Assembly: GCA_964019425.1 (NCBI GenBank) | Contig: OZ025787.1 | Span: 434,001-498,000 of the forward strand | Direction: 5' to 3' | DNA: 64,000 bases | Origin: Flectonema sp. DT1601 | Lineage: Eukaryota > Euglenozoa > Diplonemea > Diplonemida > Diplonemidae | Shown: one piece after another, positions 9,621-19,328 of the stretch | How the letters are laid out: every line of letters starts with the position of its first letter | Numbering within the stretch: the stretch's first letter is position 1 | Notes under the pieces: generated by a model | What the model was told of the DNA's origin: nothing | What the model saw: the letters and a program-made list of their open reading frames with translations, nothing else | The model's database searches: none | Position numbers and translations under genes: made by a program

Positions 9621-10571
9621 ATGCCATTCGTCAAGGTTCAGAAGAACAACGCGTACTTTAAGAGGTACCAGGTCAAGTATCGTCGTAGACGTGAGGGAAA
9701 GACTGACTACCTTCAGCGCCGTTTGTTGGTCACCCAAGCCAAGAACAAGTACCAGGCCGCCAAGTACCGTTTGGTTGCCCGTATCAGTAACAGACACGCC
9801 ACTTGTCAGATTGTCTCTGCTGAGTTGAAGGGAGACCGTACCCACGCGTCTGCCTACTCATGGGAACTTAAGGACTACGGTGTGAAGATTGGATACGCCA
9901 ACTACGCCGCTTGCTACGCAACTGGTCTCCTTCTTGCCCGTCGTATCCTCACCCTCAAGGGATTGGAGAAGAAGTACGAAGGTGTCAAGGAATGTGATGG
10001 CGAACACTTCCAGTTCGATGAGAAGAAGTACAAGAGAGAGAAGGATGGAAGCCGTCCATTCAAGGCCTTCCTTGACATTGGTCTTGCCCGCCCAACTATC
10101 GGAAACAGAGTTTTCGCATGTTTGAAGGGAGCTGTTGACGGTGGACTCAACGTTCCTCACAGTGACAAGAGATTCCCTGGATACAACCCATCGAACGGAT
10201 CCCTTGATGCTGAGACTCATCGCAGTCGTATCATGGGAGCTCACGTTGGTGAGTGGATGGAGGAGATGAAGGAAGAGGACCCTGACAAGTACAAGTGTCA
10301 CTTCTCCAGATACATCGCTGTCGGTATTGAAGACGTTGACGACTTGGAAGAGATGTACGTTAAGGTTCACGAGGAGATCAGAAAGAACCCTAAGGCCAGA
10401 AACCCAACTCAGGTCACCGCCGCCAGAAAGCAGAAGGCGTCCGAGAAGAAGCCACGTAGCTACAAACTCAAGGCCAACAGACCATACAACTTGGCCCAGA
10501 GAAAGTACCGTGCCAACCAAAAGGTTGATGCCGTCAGAAGAAGACTCGGAATGGAGAACCGTAAACCGTAG
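9621..10571 (+). CDS. RPL5: 60S ribosomal protein uL18 (RPL5), copy 1
   Basis: The 316-residue product is full length for eukaryotic uL18/RPL5, which binds 5S rRNA with uL5 and docks in the large-subunit central protuberance. Recognisable blocks are [20 protein letters not shown] at the N-terminus, TDYLQRR, the NRHATCQIV block, [48 protein letters not shown] and a basic C-terminal tail. The start follows a CTCTTCTATTAG tract by about a dozen bases. No introns are seen in the ORF. A second copy 268 bp downstream encodes the identical protein. Codon choice is C/G-richer than in neighbouring genes, as expected for a highly expressed gene. Confidence 0.97.
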   Translation: MPFVKVQKNNAYFKRYQVKYRRRREGKTDYLQRRLLVTQAKNKYQAAKYRLVARISNRHATCQIVSAELKGDRTHASAYSWELKDYGVKIGYANYAACYATGLLLARRILTLKGLEKKYEGVKECDGEHFQFDEKKYKREKDGSRPFKAFLDIGLARPTIGNRVFACLKGAVDGGLNVPHSDKRFPGYNPSNGSLDAETHRSRIMGAHVGEWMEEMKEEDPDKYKCHFSRYIAVGIEDVDDLEEMYVKVHEEIRKNPKARNPTQVTAARKQKASEKKPRSYKLKANRPYNLAQRKYRANQKVDAVRRRLGMENRKP

Positions 10572-10839
10572 AGCTTCTGATGTCTTCGAAACATTCAACA
10601 GATTGAATTCTAAAGTATCTCTCACGACAACCGGCGCCTACCAGTACTACGAACTAGTGCTGCCATCTGTTTGTGTTGTTGTGTTTTATTTATTTGGAAT
10701 TCCTCTGCTCTTGTTTTCGAGCGGGTCTTCACTAAAAAAAAAAAGAAAAACATCAGAAGACGTCGTTCGTTAAGTATGTCAGTTTCGTGGTCGGATTTGT
10801 TTAACGTTTCTCTCAAACCCTTTCAGTTGATTAATCAAT

Positions 10840-11790
10840 ATGCCATTCGTCAAGGTTCAGAAGAACAACGCGTACTTTAAGAGGTACCAGGTCAAGTATC
10901 GTCGTAGACGTGAGGGAAAGACTGACTACCTTCAGCGCCGTTTGTTGGTCACCCAAGCCAAGAACAAGTACCAGGCCGCCAAGTACCGTTTGGTTGCCCG
11001 TATCAGTAACAGACACGCCACTTGTCAGATTGTCTCTGCTGAGTTGAAGGGAGACCGTACCCACGCGTCTGCCTACTCATGGGAACTTAAGGACTACGGT
11101 GTGAAGATTGGATACGCCAACTACGCCGCTTGCTACGCAACTGGTCTCCTTCTTGCCCGTCGTATCCTCACCCTCAAGGGATTGGAGAAGAAGTACGAAG
11201 GTGTCAAGGAATGTGATGGCGAACACTTCCAGTTCGATGAGAAGAAGTACAAGAGAGAGAAGGATGGAAGCCGTCCATTCAAGGCCTTCCTTGACATTGG
11301 TCTTGCCCGCCCAACCATCGGAAACAGAGTTTTCGCATGTTTGAAGGGAGCTGTTGACGGTGGACTCAACGTTCCTCACAGTGACAAGAGGTTCCCTGGA
11401 TACAACCCATCGAACGGATCCCTTGATGCTGAGACTCATCGCAGTCGTATCATGGGAGCTCACGTTGGTGAGTGGATGGAGGAGATGAAGGAAGAGGACC
11501 CTGACAAGTACAAGTGCCACTTCTCCAGATACATCGCTGTCGGTATTGAAGACGTTGACGACTTGGAAGAGATGTACGTTAAGGTTCACGAGGAGATCAG
11601 AAAGAACCCTAAGGCCAGAAACCCAACTCAGGTCACCGCCGCCAGAAAGCAGAAGGCGTCCGAGAAGAAGCCACGTAGCTACAAACTCAAGGCCAACAGA
11701 CCATACAACTTGGCCCAGAGAAAGTACCGTGCCAACCAAAAGGTTGATGCCGTCAGAAGAAGACTCGGAATGGAGAACCGTAAACCGTAG
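10840..11790 (+). CDS. RPL5: 60S ribosomal protein uL18 (RPL5), copy 2
   Basis: The protein is identical to copy 1. I see only three nucleotide differences over 951 bp, all synonymous (near 11314, 11391 and 11517). Homology starts at the ATG and ends at the stop; leaders and trailers differ completely. A TTTCTCTCAAACCCTTTCAG tract (10807-10826) precedes the ATG by 13 bp and is a strong splice acceptor, probably for a spliced leader. Two adjacent copies in the same direction resemble the tandem arrays of abundant-protein genes in organisms with polycistronic transcription. Confidence 0.97.
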   Translation: MPFVKVQKNNAYFKRYQVKYRRRREGKTDYLQRRLLVTQAKNKYQAAKYRLVARISNRHATCQIVSAELKGDRTHASAYSWELKDYGVKIGYANYAACYATGLLLARRILTLKGLEKKYEGVKECDGEHFQFDEKKYKREKDGSRPFKAFLDIGLARPTIGNRVFACLKGAVDGGLNVPHSDKRFPGYNPSNGSLDAETHRSRIMGAHVGEWMEEMKEEDPDKYKCHFSRYIAVGIEDVDDLEEMYVKVHEEIRKNPKARNPTQVTAARKQKASEKKPRSYKLKANRPYNLAQRKYRANQKVDAVRRRLGMENRKP

Positions 11791-12080
11791 GCTGTTCGAA
11801 CCCGTATTTGATTATTATCGCTATTCTCTCTCATCAATAAGGTGAACAAAAAAAGGAAAACTAAGAAATAAAAGAATGCTAAAAAAAGTAAGAACAACAT
11901 GAAGCTAAATCTTATTCTCCTAACGTGTTCACCAAAAGTAACAACAGCTGTAAGAGCAGAGACTTTAATTTTTCTTTTTTAATAATCAGTTTAAATCCAT
12001 AATGAGTCGATTACGGTTAGTTACTGAGTACCTGCTTCAGCTGTTTCATTAAATCATTTTTTAATAAAATTAGCTTCACA

Positions 12081-12873
12081 ATGATTGCGGAGTGTCCAAC
12101 TGACATAATAATTGGTAAAAAGCGTCCTGATGACAATCCATTAATTGTAAGATACGAGGTAGGTAAGTCAAGAATGGCTGGTGTTACCCAGCACGGTTTA
12201 GACGCTGACTTCACTTATGGAATGCCATCAAAGAGAGACCCCGAAACAGCTGGTGAGGTTGTCCTTACTTGGGCTGAACATTCTGGATCTAAGGGAAGAA
12301 ATGGTATGTTATTGATATAAAAATAACCTGAGAAAACACTTCTGCAAACAACATCAAAAAACAGATACCGGTGAGAAAGACTTCGTCAGAATGAATAAAA
12401 AAGCAATTGAAAAACAATGTGTAACCAGCAAGTCTCTTAGACAATATCGTAAAGAGAACAGCTTAAGAGTAACAAAGCAATGTATAAAGATGAGAGCAAG
12501 AGCAGATGAGCCTTCAAAGCCTATGAAGGTATTCGGATCAAAGTCAAAAGCTGAGGAAAGTGTGAAGGATTTAATGACAAACAGGTTCGCTCTTGAGTGG
12601 GTTAAAGAACAACAGCGTTTGGCAACTGCGAGAATAGCAGCTGAGAAAAAATCGACTGGAAAAGAGAATAAAAAACGGCAATTTATTCACCAGCCTGTAT
12701 CGCTGATTGAAGAAGCTCCCAAAGATCCGAAAGAGACTTTCACACTTCGTAAATTCTTAAAAATACCGGCAAAGATATGCACCCGCACCCCAAGTCCTAC
12801 ACGACCTCCACAGGGAGGAATACTTCCACCACTTGTTAGTAGAACTCCTGAACCTATTGCTACCCTAATGTAG
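12081..12873 (+). CDS. CFAP77: CFAP77-like doublet-microtubule inner protein (one intron)
   Basis: Two exons: 12081-12303 and 12365-12873. The intron (12304-12364, 61 bp) has a GTATGT donor and a CAG acceptor and keeps the frame, giving 243 residues. The order of motifs matches CFAP77 (DUF4483), a B-tubule inner protein of ciliary doublets. It has GKKRPDDNPLIVR, then DADFTYGMPSKRDPETAGEV, then a DFVRMNKKAIEKQCVTSKS block, which corresponds to the family's DFV-x-LN-x-A-x-x-x-G-x-VTA region. After that come KVFGSKSK and an FALEWVKEQQ helix. The C-terminal Pro-rich tail is not conserved. Without splicing, the first ORF would stop at 12318. Its presence indicates the organism builds motile-type axonemes. 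Confidence 0.75.
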
Positions 12874-13524
12874 TGTTCTGCTGTTGATTCTTTTTTCCAT
12901 CTCGAGGACATGTTATACGAGCGGAAGAGAATTGTGGCAGCAAAACGTTAACACATGTACTTTATAGTTTTCGGTTGCACACAAACAACAGGGCACGAGT
13001 ATTATTAATAAAGTGCCTATTACTCGGATTCACAATTTATTCATTGTGAACCACTTTAGTAAAATTCGTAAATGTCGTCCTTTACCTTTTCAGGGGGACT
13101 GTTGGCGTGTTGTAAGTGAAGGGAATTACTTTTTAACTTCCCAGCTGTGTGAATCTAGTTGACAATTTCTATTGTCTTTTCGCCTATCATGAAGCACTCT
13201 CTTTCTTATTTACACTTGAGGGTGAAGTGACACACCCGAAGAGGAATTTGAGTCATTTTTCATTCTATTTTTCCCAACGTATGTTCTCTGTAAATGAGTG
13301 TGAGATACGTCTTGAGAAAGAAAAGAAAAAAGAATAAAAATAAAGAAAAGTTCCCTGTTCATGTCGGTTCTCTGACGTCGTATTGGGTTCTCTATTTGTA
13401 GTGGAGAGATTTTTTTTTTTTTTTTGTTATTGTTGTGATTTTAAAAAATATTTTCACGAATAGGCGTACAATAATCTTGATACGAGGTTTGTGAGTTCCT
13501 CCAAGTCGTCTGTTAGCTGTCGAG
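12874..13524. other. Intergenic spacer, nothing recognised
   Basis: Mixed-composition 3' and 5' untranslated-type sequence with one T-run at about 13412-13425. CGTCTGTTAG, about 8 bp before the next ATG, could be a splice acceptor. No ORF with family signal, no RNA gene seen. Confidence 0.6.
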
Positions 13525-16293
13525 ATGTTTATTCAGATCTTTTTTCTAACTACGCTCTCCCACTATTCTGACGTTGGTAACATTTTTGTTGGTCGAATTG
13601 GAAAGCCACTGAAGGTCATTTCATCAAATTCACACTACACATGCCACTCACATTGCTCAAAAGATCAACGATGCACTGCCTGGTCGTGGCACAAGTGTGA
13701 AGAAAGTTGTCATCTTTTTGATAAAGATGAAAAGACCCTATTTGAGAACATCGCAGGAGCAACTTGTGGAGGAGTCAGTGGAAGTCTTTCATCTATGAAT
13801 ACTATCCCTGGAAGTTACACATCTCTAAAGTTAGGAGACATTACACCAACTGGATGGTTACTTAGACAGCTAAAGTTGCAGGCTACTGGACAAGCTGGTC
13901 ACTTAACTGAGTTTTGGGATGACGTTGAACATTCTATTTGGATTGGTGGTACTTATGATCACATGGGAGCAGGTCATGAGAGAGGTCCATACTGGTTAAA
14001 CGGACAAGTTCCTTTGGCAGCTTTACTCAATGCTTCGATACCGAATGATGAAGATACGACATCTGTTGTTAATCAAACAGAGTATTGGATTCACTACGTA
14101 CTTCAGAATTGGGTAAATAATGCAACAGGTTGGCTTGGTCCTGATGATGGCTTTGGGGATCCATACTGGAGTGGATGGAACATGGCTGTTTCCTTGCTTC
14201 AATACTCAACAGCTCACGAAGATACAGATATTGCTACTTTATGTAATACAGTAGTTCTTAATTATCTCACTACTACGTATACTAGAATGACTAAATCAGC
14301 TCTTGGTGGATGGAGTCAAACTCGTTATCAAGATTTGGCATACATCGCACAGTTGTTGTCTGAAATAGCACCTGGCCTGAATCACAAGCAAGTTCTTTAT
14401 GACCTCGCAGTCTTAGCAACTTATCAGGGGATTAACTGGGTGCATTACTACAATAGAATTGGTCCTACTAAGGTACCGGAAATGAATGTTCCAAAATGGA
14501 ATATGCAAAGTCACGGTGTCAACAACGCGATGGGAACTAAAGCTGCTTCAGTAGGAGGATGGATTGGATCTGAAGGAAAGATAACTAAATCTGATTTAGA
14601 TCATCAATTAGCCACGCAGGATAAATGGCATGGACAACCTCACGGAATGTTCTCAGCAGATGAATGCTTTGGTGGTAAAGGATTATCACGTGGAATAGAA
14701 TTGTGTGCTGTAGTTGAACAAATGTACTCCCTACAAGCATCATTCAGACAGTTTGGTGATGTCTCATACATCGACAGAGCAGAAAGGATAGCACTGAATG
14801 CACTCCCAGGAACTATTTCATCTGACATGTGGCAACATCAATATTTACAACAAGTTAACAGTATCAGCGCTTCATACAATCAAACAAATCATGTTTGGCA
14901 AACTGATGGTTTGAATTCAACCGGATTCGGAGTTGCTCCAAACTTTGGATGCTGTACAGCTAATCATCCTCAAGGATGGCCAAAGCTGACACAAAGTTCG
15001 TTTTCGTTGTATCAGTCTGGCAACACGACTGGTGTCGCAGTCGTGTTCTTCGCTCCGGCAAAATTAAATATTTCAACTGGAGCAATAAAAGGAGTTGAAG
15101 TAGAAATGATTACAGAATATCCTTTTGATGATTTAATTACTTTGAGAACTACTCTTCCTAATAACATTCCTTCCATACCTTTGAGAGTAAGAATTCCATT
15201 GTGGGCTTCAAAATCAACAATCCATTTAAATGGTAAAGTAGTAACATCAACACCTGGAGTAATGAATGAATTTATTATATCACAGCTATCAACGACGATA
15301 GTAATAAACTTATCGTTTGAAGTTAGAGTTGAGGCTGGATGGGGTGAAGGAAACACAAACGCGATGGCTGTTTATGTTGGACCGATTCTCTATGGACTTC
15401 CGCTGCAGGAAATCACACGAGTTGTGAATGTGTGGAAACCTTTTAATAATACGGACATAAACATAACTACAACTGATAAGTGGAATTTTGTTTTGGTTGT
15501 GAATCCTTCGGATTTGACAAAAACACTAAAATTTAATAAAAAACATCTTTCGAATAAAGAACCCTTTGAAACTGGGAATTACACATCGACCGTAACAGCA
15601 ACAGCTCGCTCTATAAATACCTGGACAGAGAACACTACTACTGCTTCTATTGGAATACCTCCGGCATCACCCTATAATTGTTCTACTTTTCCTGGGACTT
15701 GTTCTGATGATGTTCAGATTAATTTAGTACCGTATGGAGCAACAAATATCAGACTGAGTGCCATGCCATGGATCTGTATCAATACTAATTATGATTTATG
15801 TTATCAAGGAATTAATCGTATCAACAGTCAGACATCATCACAAACTCTCTCATACGGAGAAGTTGAGTTTGATGGATCCGCCACGTGGGTTGACGATGTT
15901 GGGAATGATGTTGCTTATTGGATTGGTGGAATCAAAAATAATCCTGCTTCTATAACTTTCTTATCAATTATACTTGAACCTACCGCTGTGTTGACTGAAA
16001 TAAAATTTCAATTTCAATACACAACTCAAAAGTATGCTGAAGGTTTTAACAAGTTTACTAATTTCACTGTTGAATTAATTGACTTAAATACGAACACCGT
16101 TACGAACATCGGTGAGTCATCTTCTTATAGTTTATATCCTTTTTGGGAAAGAGTTTGGTCGCCTCTTGAAACAGTTACTTTTAAAGTAAATAAAACGATA
16201 ACAACTCCTCATAGAGTAGTCACCACCTTTCATAATTCTGGAAAGGAATTGTACCTAAAAACACCTTTCGTGCTGTCTTACAACTGGCAATAG
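13525..16293 (+). CDS. Secreted GH127-type glycosidase (DUF1680) with N-terminal Cys-rich domain
   Basis: A 922-residue protein. A hydrophobic start (MFIQIFFLTTL) suggests a signal peptide. A small six-Cys segment at ~38-82 looks like a PAN/apple-type module. The main domain (~95-650) fits the GH127 (beta-L-arabinofuranosidase-like) family. It has GHERGPYWLNGQVPLAAL and SADECFGGKGLSRGIELC, then NFGCCTANHPQGWPKL. In characterised GH127 enzymes a Glu-x-Cys plus Cys-Cys set binds zinc and the first Cys of the pair is the nucleophile. Here these map to E392, C394, C476 and C477, with E380 a candidate acid/base. The C-terminal 250 residues are a beta-rich region with many N-glycosylation sequons. 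Substrate is not predictable from sequence. Confidence 0.75.
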   Translation: MFIQIFFLTTLSHYSDVGNIFVGRIGKPLKVISSNSHYTCHSHCSKDQRCTAWSWHKCEESCHLFDKDEKTLFENIAGATCGGVSGSLSSMNTIPGSYTSLKLGDITPTGWLLRQLKLQATGQAGHLTEFWDDVEHSIWIGGTYDHMGAGHERGPYWLNGQVPLAALLNASIPNDEDTTSVVNQTEYWIHYVLQNWVNNATGWLGPDDGFGDPYWSGWNMAVSLLQYSTAHEDTDIATLCNTVVLNYLTTTYTRMTKSALGGWSQTRYQDLAYIAQLLSEIAPGLNHKQVLYDLAVLATYQGINWVHYYNRIGPTKVPEMNVPKWNMQSHGVNNAMGTKAASVGGWIGSEGKITKSDLDHQLATQDKWHGQPHGMFSADECFGGKGLSRGIELCAVVEQMYSLQASFRQFGDVSYIDRAERIALNALPGTISSDMWQHQYLQQVNSISASYNQTNHVWQTDGLNSTGFGVAPNFGCCTANHPQGWPKLTQSSFSLYQSGNTTGVAVVFFAPAKLNISTGAIKGVEVEMITEYPFDDLITLRTTLPNNIPSIPLRVRIPLWASKSTIHLNGKVVTSTPGVMNEFIISQLSTTIVINLSFEVRVEAGWGEGNTNAMAVYVGPILYGLPLQEITRVVNVWKPFNNTDINITTTDKWNFVLVVNPSDLTKTLKFNKKHLSNKEPFETGNYTSTVTATARSINTWTENTTTASIGIPPASPYNCSTFPGTCSDDVQINLVPYGATNIRLSAMPWICINTNYDLCYQGINRINSQTSSQTLSYGEVEFDGSATWVDDVGNDVAYWIGGIKNNPASITFLSIILEPTAVLTEIKFQFQYTTQKYAEGFNKFTNFTVELIDLNTNTVTNIGESSSYSLYPFWERVWSPLETVTFKVNKTITTPHRVVTTFHNSGKELYLKTPFVLSYNWQ

Positions 16294-16434
16294 CACGTAC
16301 GAGAACAGTCTGCATGTTTTGTACACTTCCGAGTGATTTTTTATATGTACGTTGATGTTTAAAAGTTATGTGAGTTTTCTTTTTTTTTTTTACATAATTA
16401 ATTACGTTTATATTCCTCTTCTCCCTTCAGGTTT

Positions 16435-19065
16435 ATGACATGCGACCTCTTTGGAATGCATCACCGAAGTGTTACTTTTCACATCGAGTGTACATGGAAG
16501 AAGGTGTACTTGAGAATACGAGAGAGTGAAGATGGATGGCCAAGCATGCCAGGCAGCAGGGTATTTGATAATTTGATAACTGTGTCTGTGCGCTCACCGT
16601 TGTTAGGGGAGAGTGAACAAGGATTTAATTGTCGAAAAGAGATGGAGGTAGAGATTAATGATGGTGAACTGCGAAGTAGCAGCAAATTAACAATCCTTTC
16701 AGTAAGCTCCGTATGGCTTTTATTAAACAGCGAAACTAATACTTTAACAGCAGCCTACAACAATCATAACAGATGGGAGCCTGCTCAATCATCGAATGGA
16801 GTTTTTTTATTTGATTTTCGTTACATATCAACTTCAAGCATTCCCCACTTAGCAGAAGTCTTGTCAACTGAAAAATTTCAATCCATGTCAGTAAAGACTT
16901 CAATAATTCCGTTAAATGCTGTTACGAATTCATTAGTGAAAACACTTCATGGGAAAGGAAGTGAGGTAGCTGTTTATATTAACACGTCGTCGAGAAGTAG
17001 ATCGTTTATTGAAATTATCAAATTACTGTCGCTCAGTCCTGTTGATTATGTTATTCCCCTTCCTGGACTATTTAGCAAAAGTGATCTCGTTTTTATAGAA
17101 AAGATAGTTTTGGAAATTTCTAACAAAAGATCACATCTCATGGAAGAGCTATCCACATGTAATCAATTATATGAAACCGATCAATTACAGCAGGTGTTGA
17201 AAAGCTGCAATCAAGTTGAATCATACAAAGAGTCAAATGAAGACATCGACTCATCTGAAAGAGGAGATGCATCATTGCCTTCCGAAACGTTGATTTCAGA
17301 TCCTCAAAACAACGCATTAAAGAAACTCTCATCACGTCTTTCAGCTACAAATTATATTTTGTCTTCGGCAGTTGGGAGTCGTTTTGATGGAAAAAACCTG
17401 ATACGTGGATACAAATCACCTTCAGACTTTATTTTATTGCTTGCAACATGGATATCAACGAACGTGTACGCGGTACCGATACCCGTTGTACTTGTTACTG
17501 AGTGTCTGTTTGCATCAGTGATAGAAAACTTTATATCAATTGTGCAGACCACATCCTCAGACAGATATAATAAATTGATAAGCGTAGATAACAATCTTCA
17601 TGTTTATAAAAAGGTTGATGGAATCTTATTATTAAACACTTCAACAGAAACAAAAACTTTTTCTGTTTCCACAGACAGCCGTCCCAGACGAATACTAACG
17701 TCAACAATACAGCAACAAAGTTGTTTAGTAAAGTTGTGGACGACTGATGAAGTTTTTCCATCGGCTTCTGAAATGGTATTTCTAAATCAGCGACGTGTAG
17801 ACGATACTCTTATTAAAGGATTTAATTTCCAGAGTGTGGAATATTATAAAAATGACTTAGAACTCATGTCACCCGTTCCTTATAAAAATGATACTTGGAG
17901 TGACGAAGAAACAGACAGTGAAAGTACCGAATCTGAAAAAGTAGTTGTGGAACAGAACTCATCTTTTCAAGACCTTTCTATACAAAAAGAGTCTCACAGT
18001 GGTATTGATGACGATCAAGGAGAGTTATCAGACAGAAATCAGAAAAATATTTCAACAAGTCGAGCAAGTCAAGAAACTTATTTATCAGACTGTTCTTCAA
18101 GTTGTGTTGAAAACAGTTCAACTGAATCAGATGAGGGAGAGTCCTTATCAAATATTAAAGACTCTGGATGGATGAACGCCAGTGGTAGTATGGCTTCAAT
18201 AGAATTATATATTCAAACAGTCGTATCAAAAGTTGGAGTTCGAGAGAAACGACGTCTTCACGAAGTCAGAAGGAGAAAACTAGAAGAACAACAAACCCAC
18301 AGAGAAGATCGAAGTTCAGAAGCTCTGTCACGAAATGCGCTGTTGAAATCTCTCGCGATTATAACACGTCTTCGAAACAAACCAAATCTAATTCAAAGAA
18401 GTTCAATTGATTGGAATAATCTAACTAATCAGATTAGAAGAGGTGGACGGTCGAGTAAGTTTGGACAACTTCGAAAACGAAGTTCCAATTTCCAATACGC
18501 TGATGGAACAGAAATGACGTTAGAAGATCAACTGGTGGCAGAGTTTGCTTCTGGAGTCGTCTACACAAAAAGTTTACAACAACTGCAATTAGAATTTGAT
18601 AAACTAAGAAATCAAGTCGAAGGTTCTGACGTAGTTCTCAACTCTGCGTTAGCTGACGAAGAGGAAACACTTCAAATGCCAGAAGAACGTCTCAACGTAC
18701 TTCGAGATACACTTTCTACTGCAATGAAAGATAAGATATCAGTCATTAAAATGAAAAGAAGACTACTCGACAAGGCTGAACTGATTAAGACTATTCACTC
18801 GAAGACTCTTCTCACTATAAAGGAATCTCAGTCAGGTATTCCTGACGCTGATATCGAATCTCTGATTGCTGATGCCATCAACATAACGAAAAAGAAGACC
18901 AAAAGAGGAAGGAAACCTGTCGTTGACATTAAACGAGTCGAAGCAAAACGAAAAGCTCAAAAACTACTACAACAAGAACGAGAAAGGCATGCCATCATGT
19001 TGAGAATGAAAAGAACATCACAAGCAAAACAACTACAGGCTATTGCTGGAGGCGCTGCTAGATAG
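16435..19065 (+). CDS. Unfamiliar 876-residue protein with acidic middle and coiled-coil C-terminus
   Basis: I do not recognise this protein. The ATG lies 5 bp after a very good CTCTTCTCCCTTCAG tract (16416-16430), which fixes the start well. Residues 1-~280 look like mixed alpha/beta globular sequence. Residues ~480-580 are acidic and Ser-rich (EETDSESTESE-type). From ~600 to the end there are charged helices (REKRRLHEVRRRKLEEQQTH, KRVEAKRKAQKLLQQERERH). The tail ends in Ala/Gly-rich residues. A tract KKKTKRGRKPV resembles an AT-hook or basic nuclear signal, but this is weak. The frame is intact throughout with host-like codon use. Confidence 0.8.
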   Translation: MTCDLFGMHHRSVTFHIECTWKKVYLRIRESEDGWPSMPGSRVFDNLITVSVRSPLLGESEQGFNCRKEMEVEINDGELRSSSKLTILSVSSVWLLLNSETNTLTAAYNNHNRWEPAQSSNGVFLFDFRYISTSSIPHLAEVLSTEKFQSMSVKTSIIPLNAVTNSLVKTLHGKGSEVAVYINTSSRSRSFIEIIKLLSLSPVDYVIPLPGLFSKSDLVFIEKIVLEISNKRSHLMEELSTCNQLYETDQLQQVLKSCNQVESYKESNEDIDSSERGDASLPSETLISDPQNNALKKLSSRLSATNYILSSAVGSRFDGKNLIRGYKSPSDFILLLATWISTNVYAVPIPVVLVTECLFASVIENFISIVQTTSSDRYNKLISVDNNLHVYKKVDGILLLNTSTETKTFSVSTDSRPRRILTSTIQQQSCLVKLWTTDEVFPSASEMVFLNQRRVDDTLIKGFNFQSVEYYKNDLELMSPVPYKNDTWSDEETDSESTESEKVVVEQNSSFQDLSIQKESHSGIDDDQGELSDRNQKNISTSRASQETYLSDCSSSCVENSSTESDEGESLSNIKDSGWMNASGSMASIELYIQTVVSKVGVREKRRLHEVRRRKLEEQQTHREDRSSEALSRNALLKSLAIITRLRNKPNLIQRSSIDWNNLTNQIRRGGRSSKFGQLRKRSSNFQYADGTEMTLEDQLVAEFASGVVYTKSLQQLQLEFDKLRNQVEGSDVVLNSALADEEETLQMPEERLNVLRDTLSTAMKDKISVIKMKRRLLDKAELIKTIHSKTLLTIKESQSGIPDADIESLIADAINITKKKTKRGRKPVVDIKRVEAKRKAQKLLQQERERHAIMLRMKRTSQAKQLQAIAGGAAR

Positions 19066-19328
19066 GACGACAGTCTTGACTGGTACCCCATCTTACCCAT
19101 TTACACCAATTCTTTTTAAAAATAAAAGTTAAGCTTAAAATTCTATTTATATAAACCTGCACATCAATTGATTAGTTTCAACACCCACTTCCCTTTTAAT
19201 CAGGTGAGACTTCAGAAAATACTGAGAGTGAAGACGGAGGTTGTTAATTTCTGTTTTATTATTTTTAATGTTTTTATTTCCTCTCAGAAGTTGTAGATGA
19301 CCATAAACTAGTCAATATAGATCCTAAT
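19066..19328. other. Spacer with possible 5' exon(s) of the next gene
   Basis: A 36-bp segment (about 19204-19239) is preceded by a pyrimidine tract ending CAG and followed by GT. A second tract, TTTATTTCCTCTCAG, ends at 19288. Joining the segment to the sequence after 19288 stays open in the frame of the next ORF (reading ETSENTESEDG, then EVVDDHKLVNIDPN). This may be a coding 5' extension without a visible ATG, or a spliced 5' UTR. Confidence 0.35.

Noticed and set aside
9858-11739. Long minus-strand ORFs opposite RPL5
   Set aside because: Antisense shadows of two highly expressed, codon-biased genes; both copies show the same artefact.
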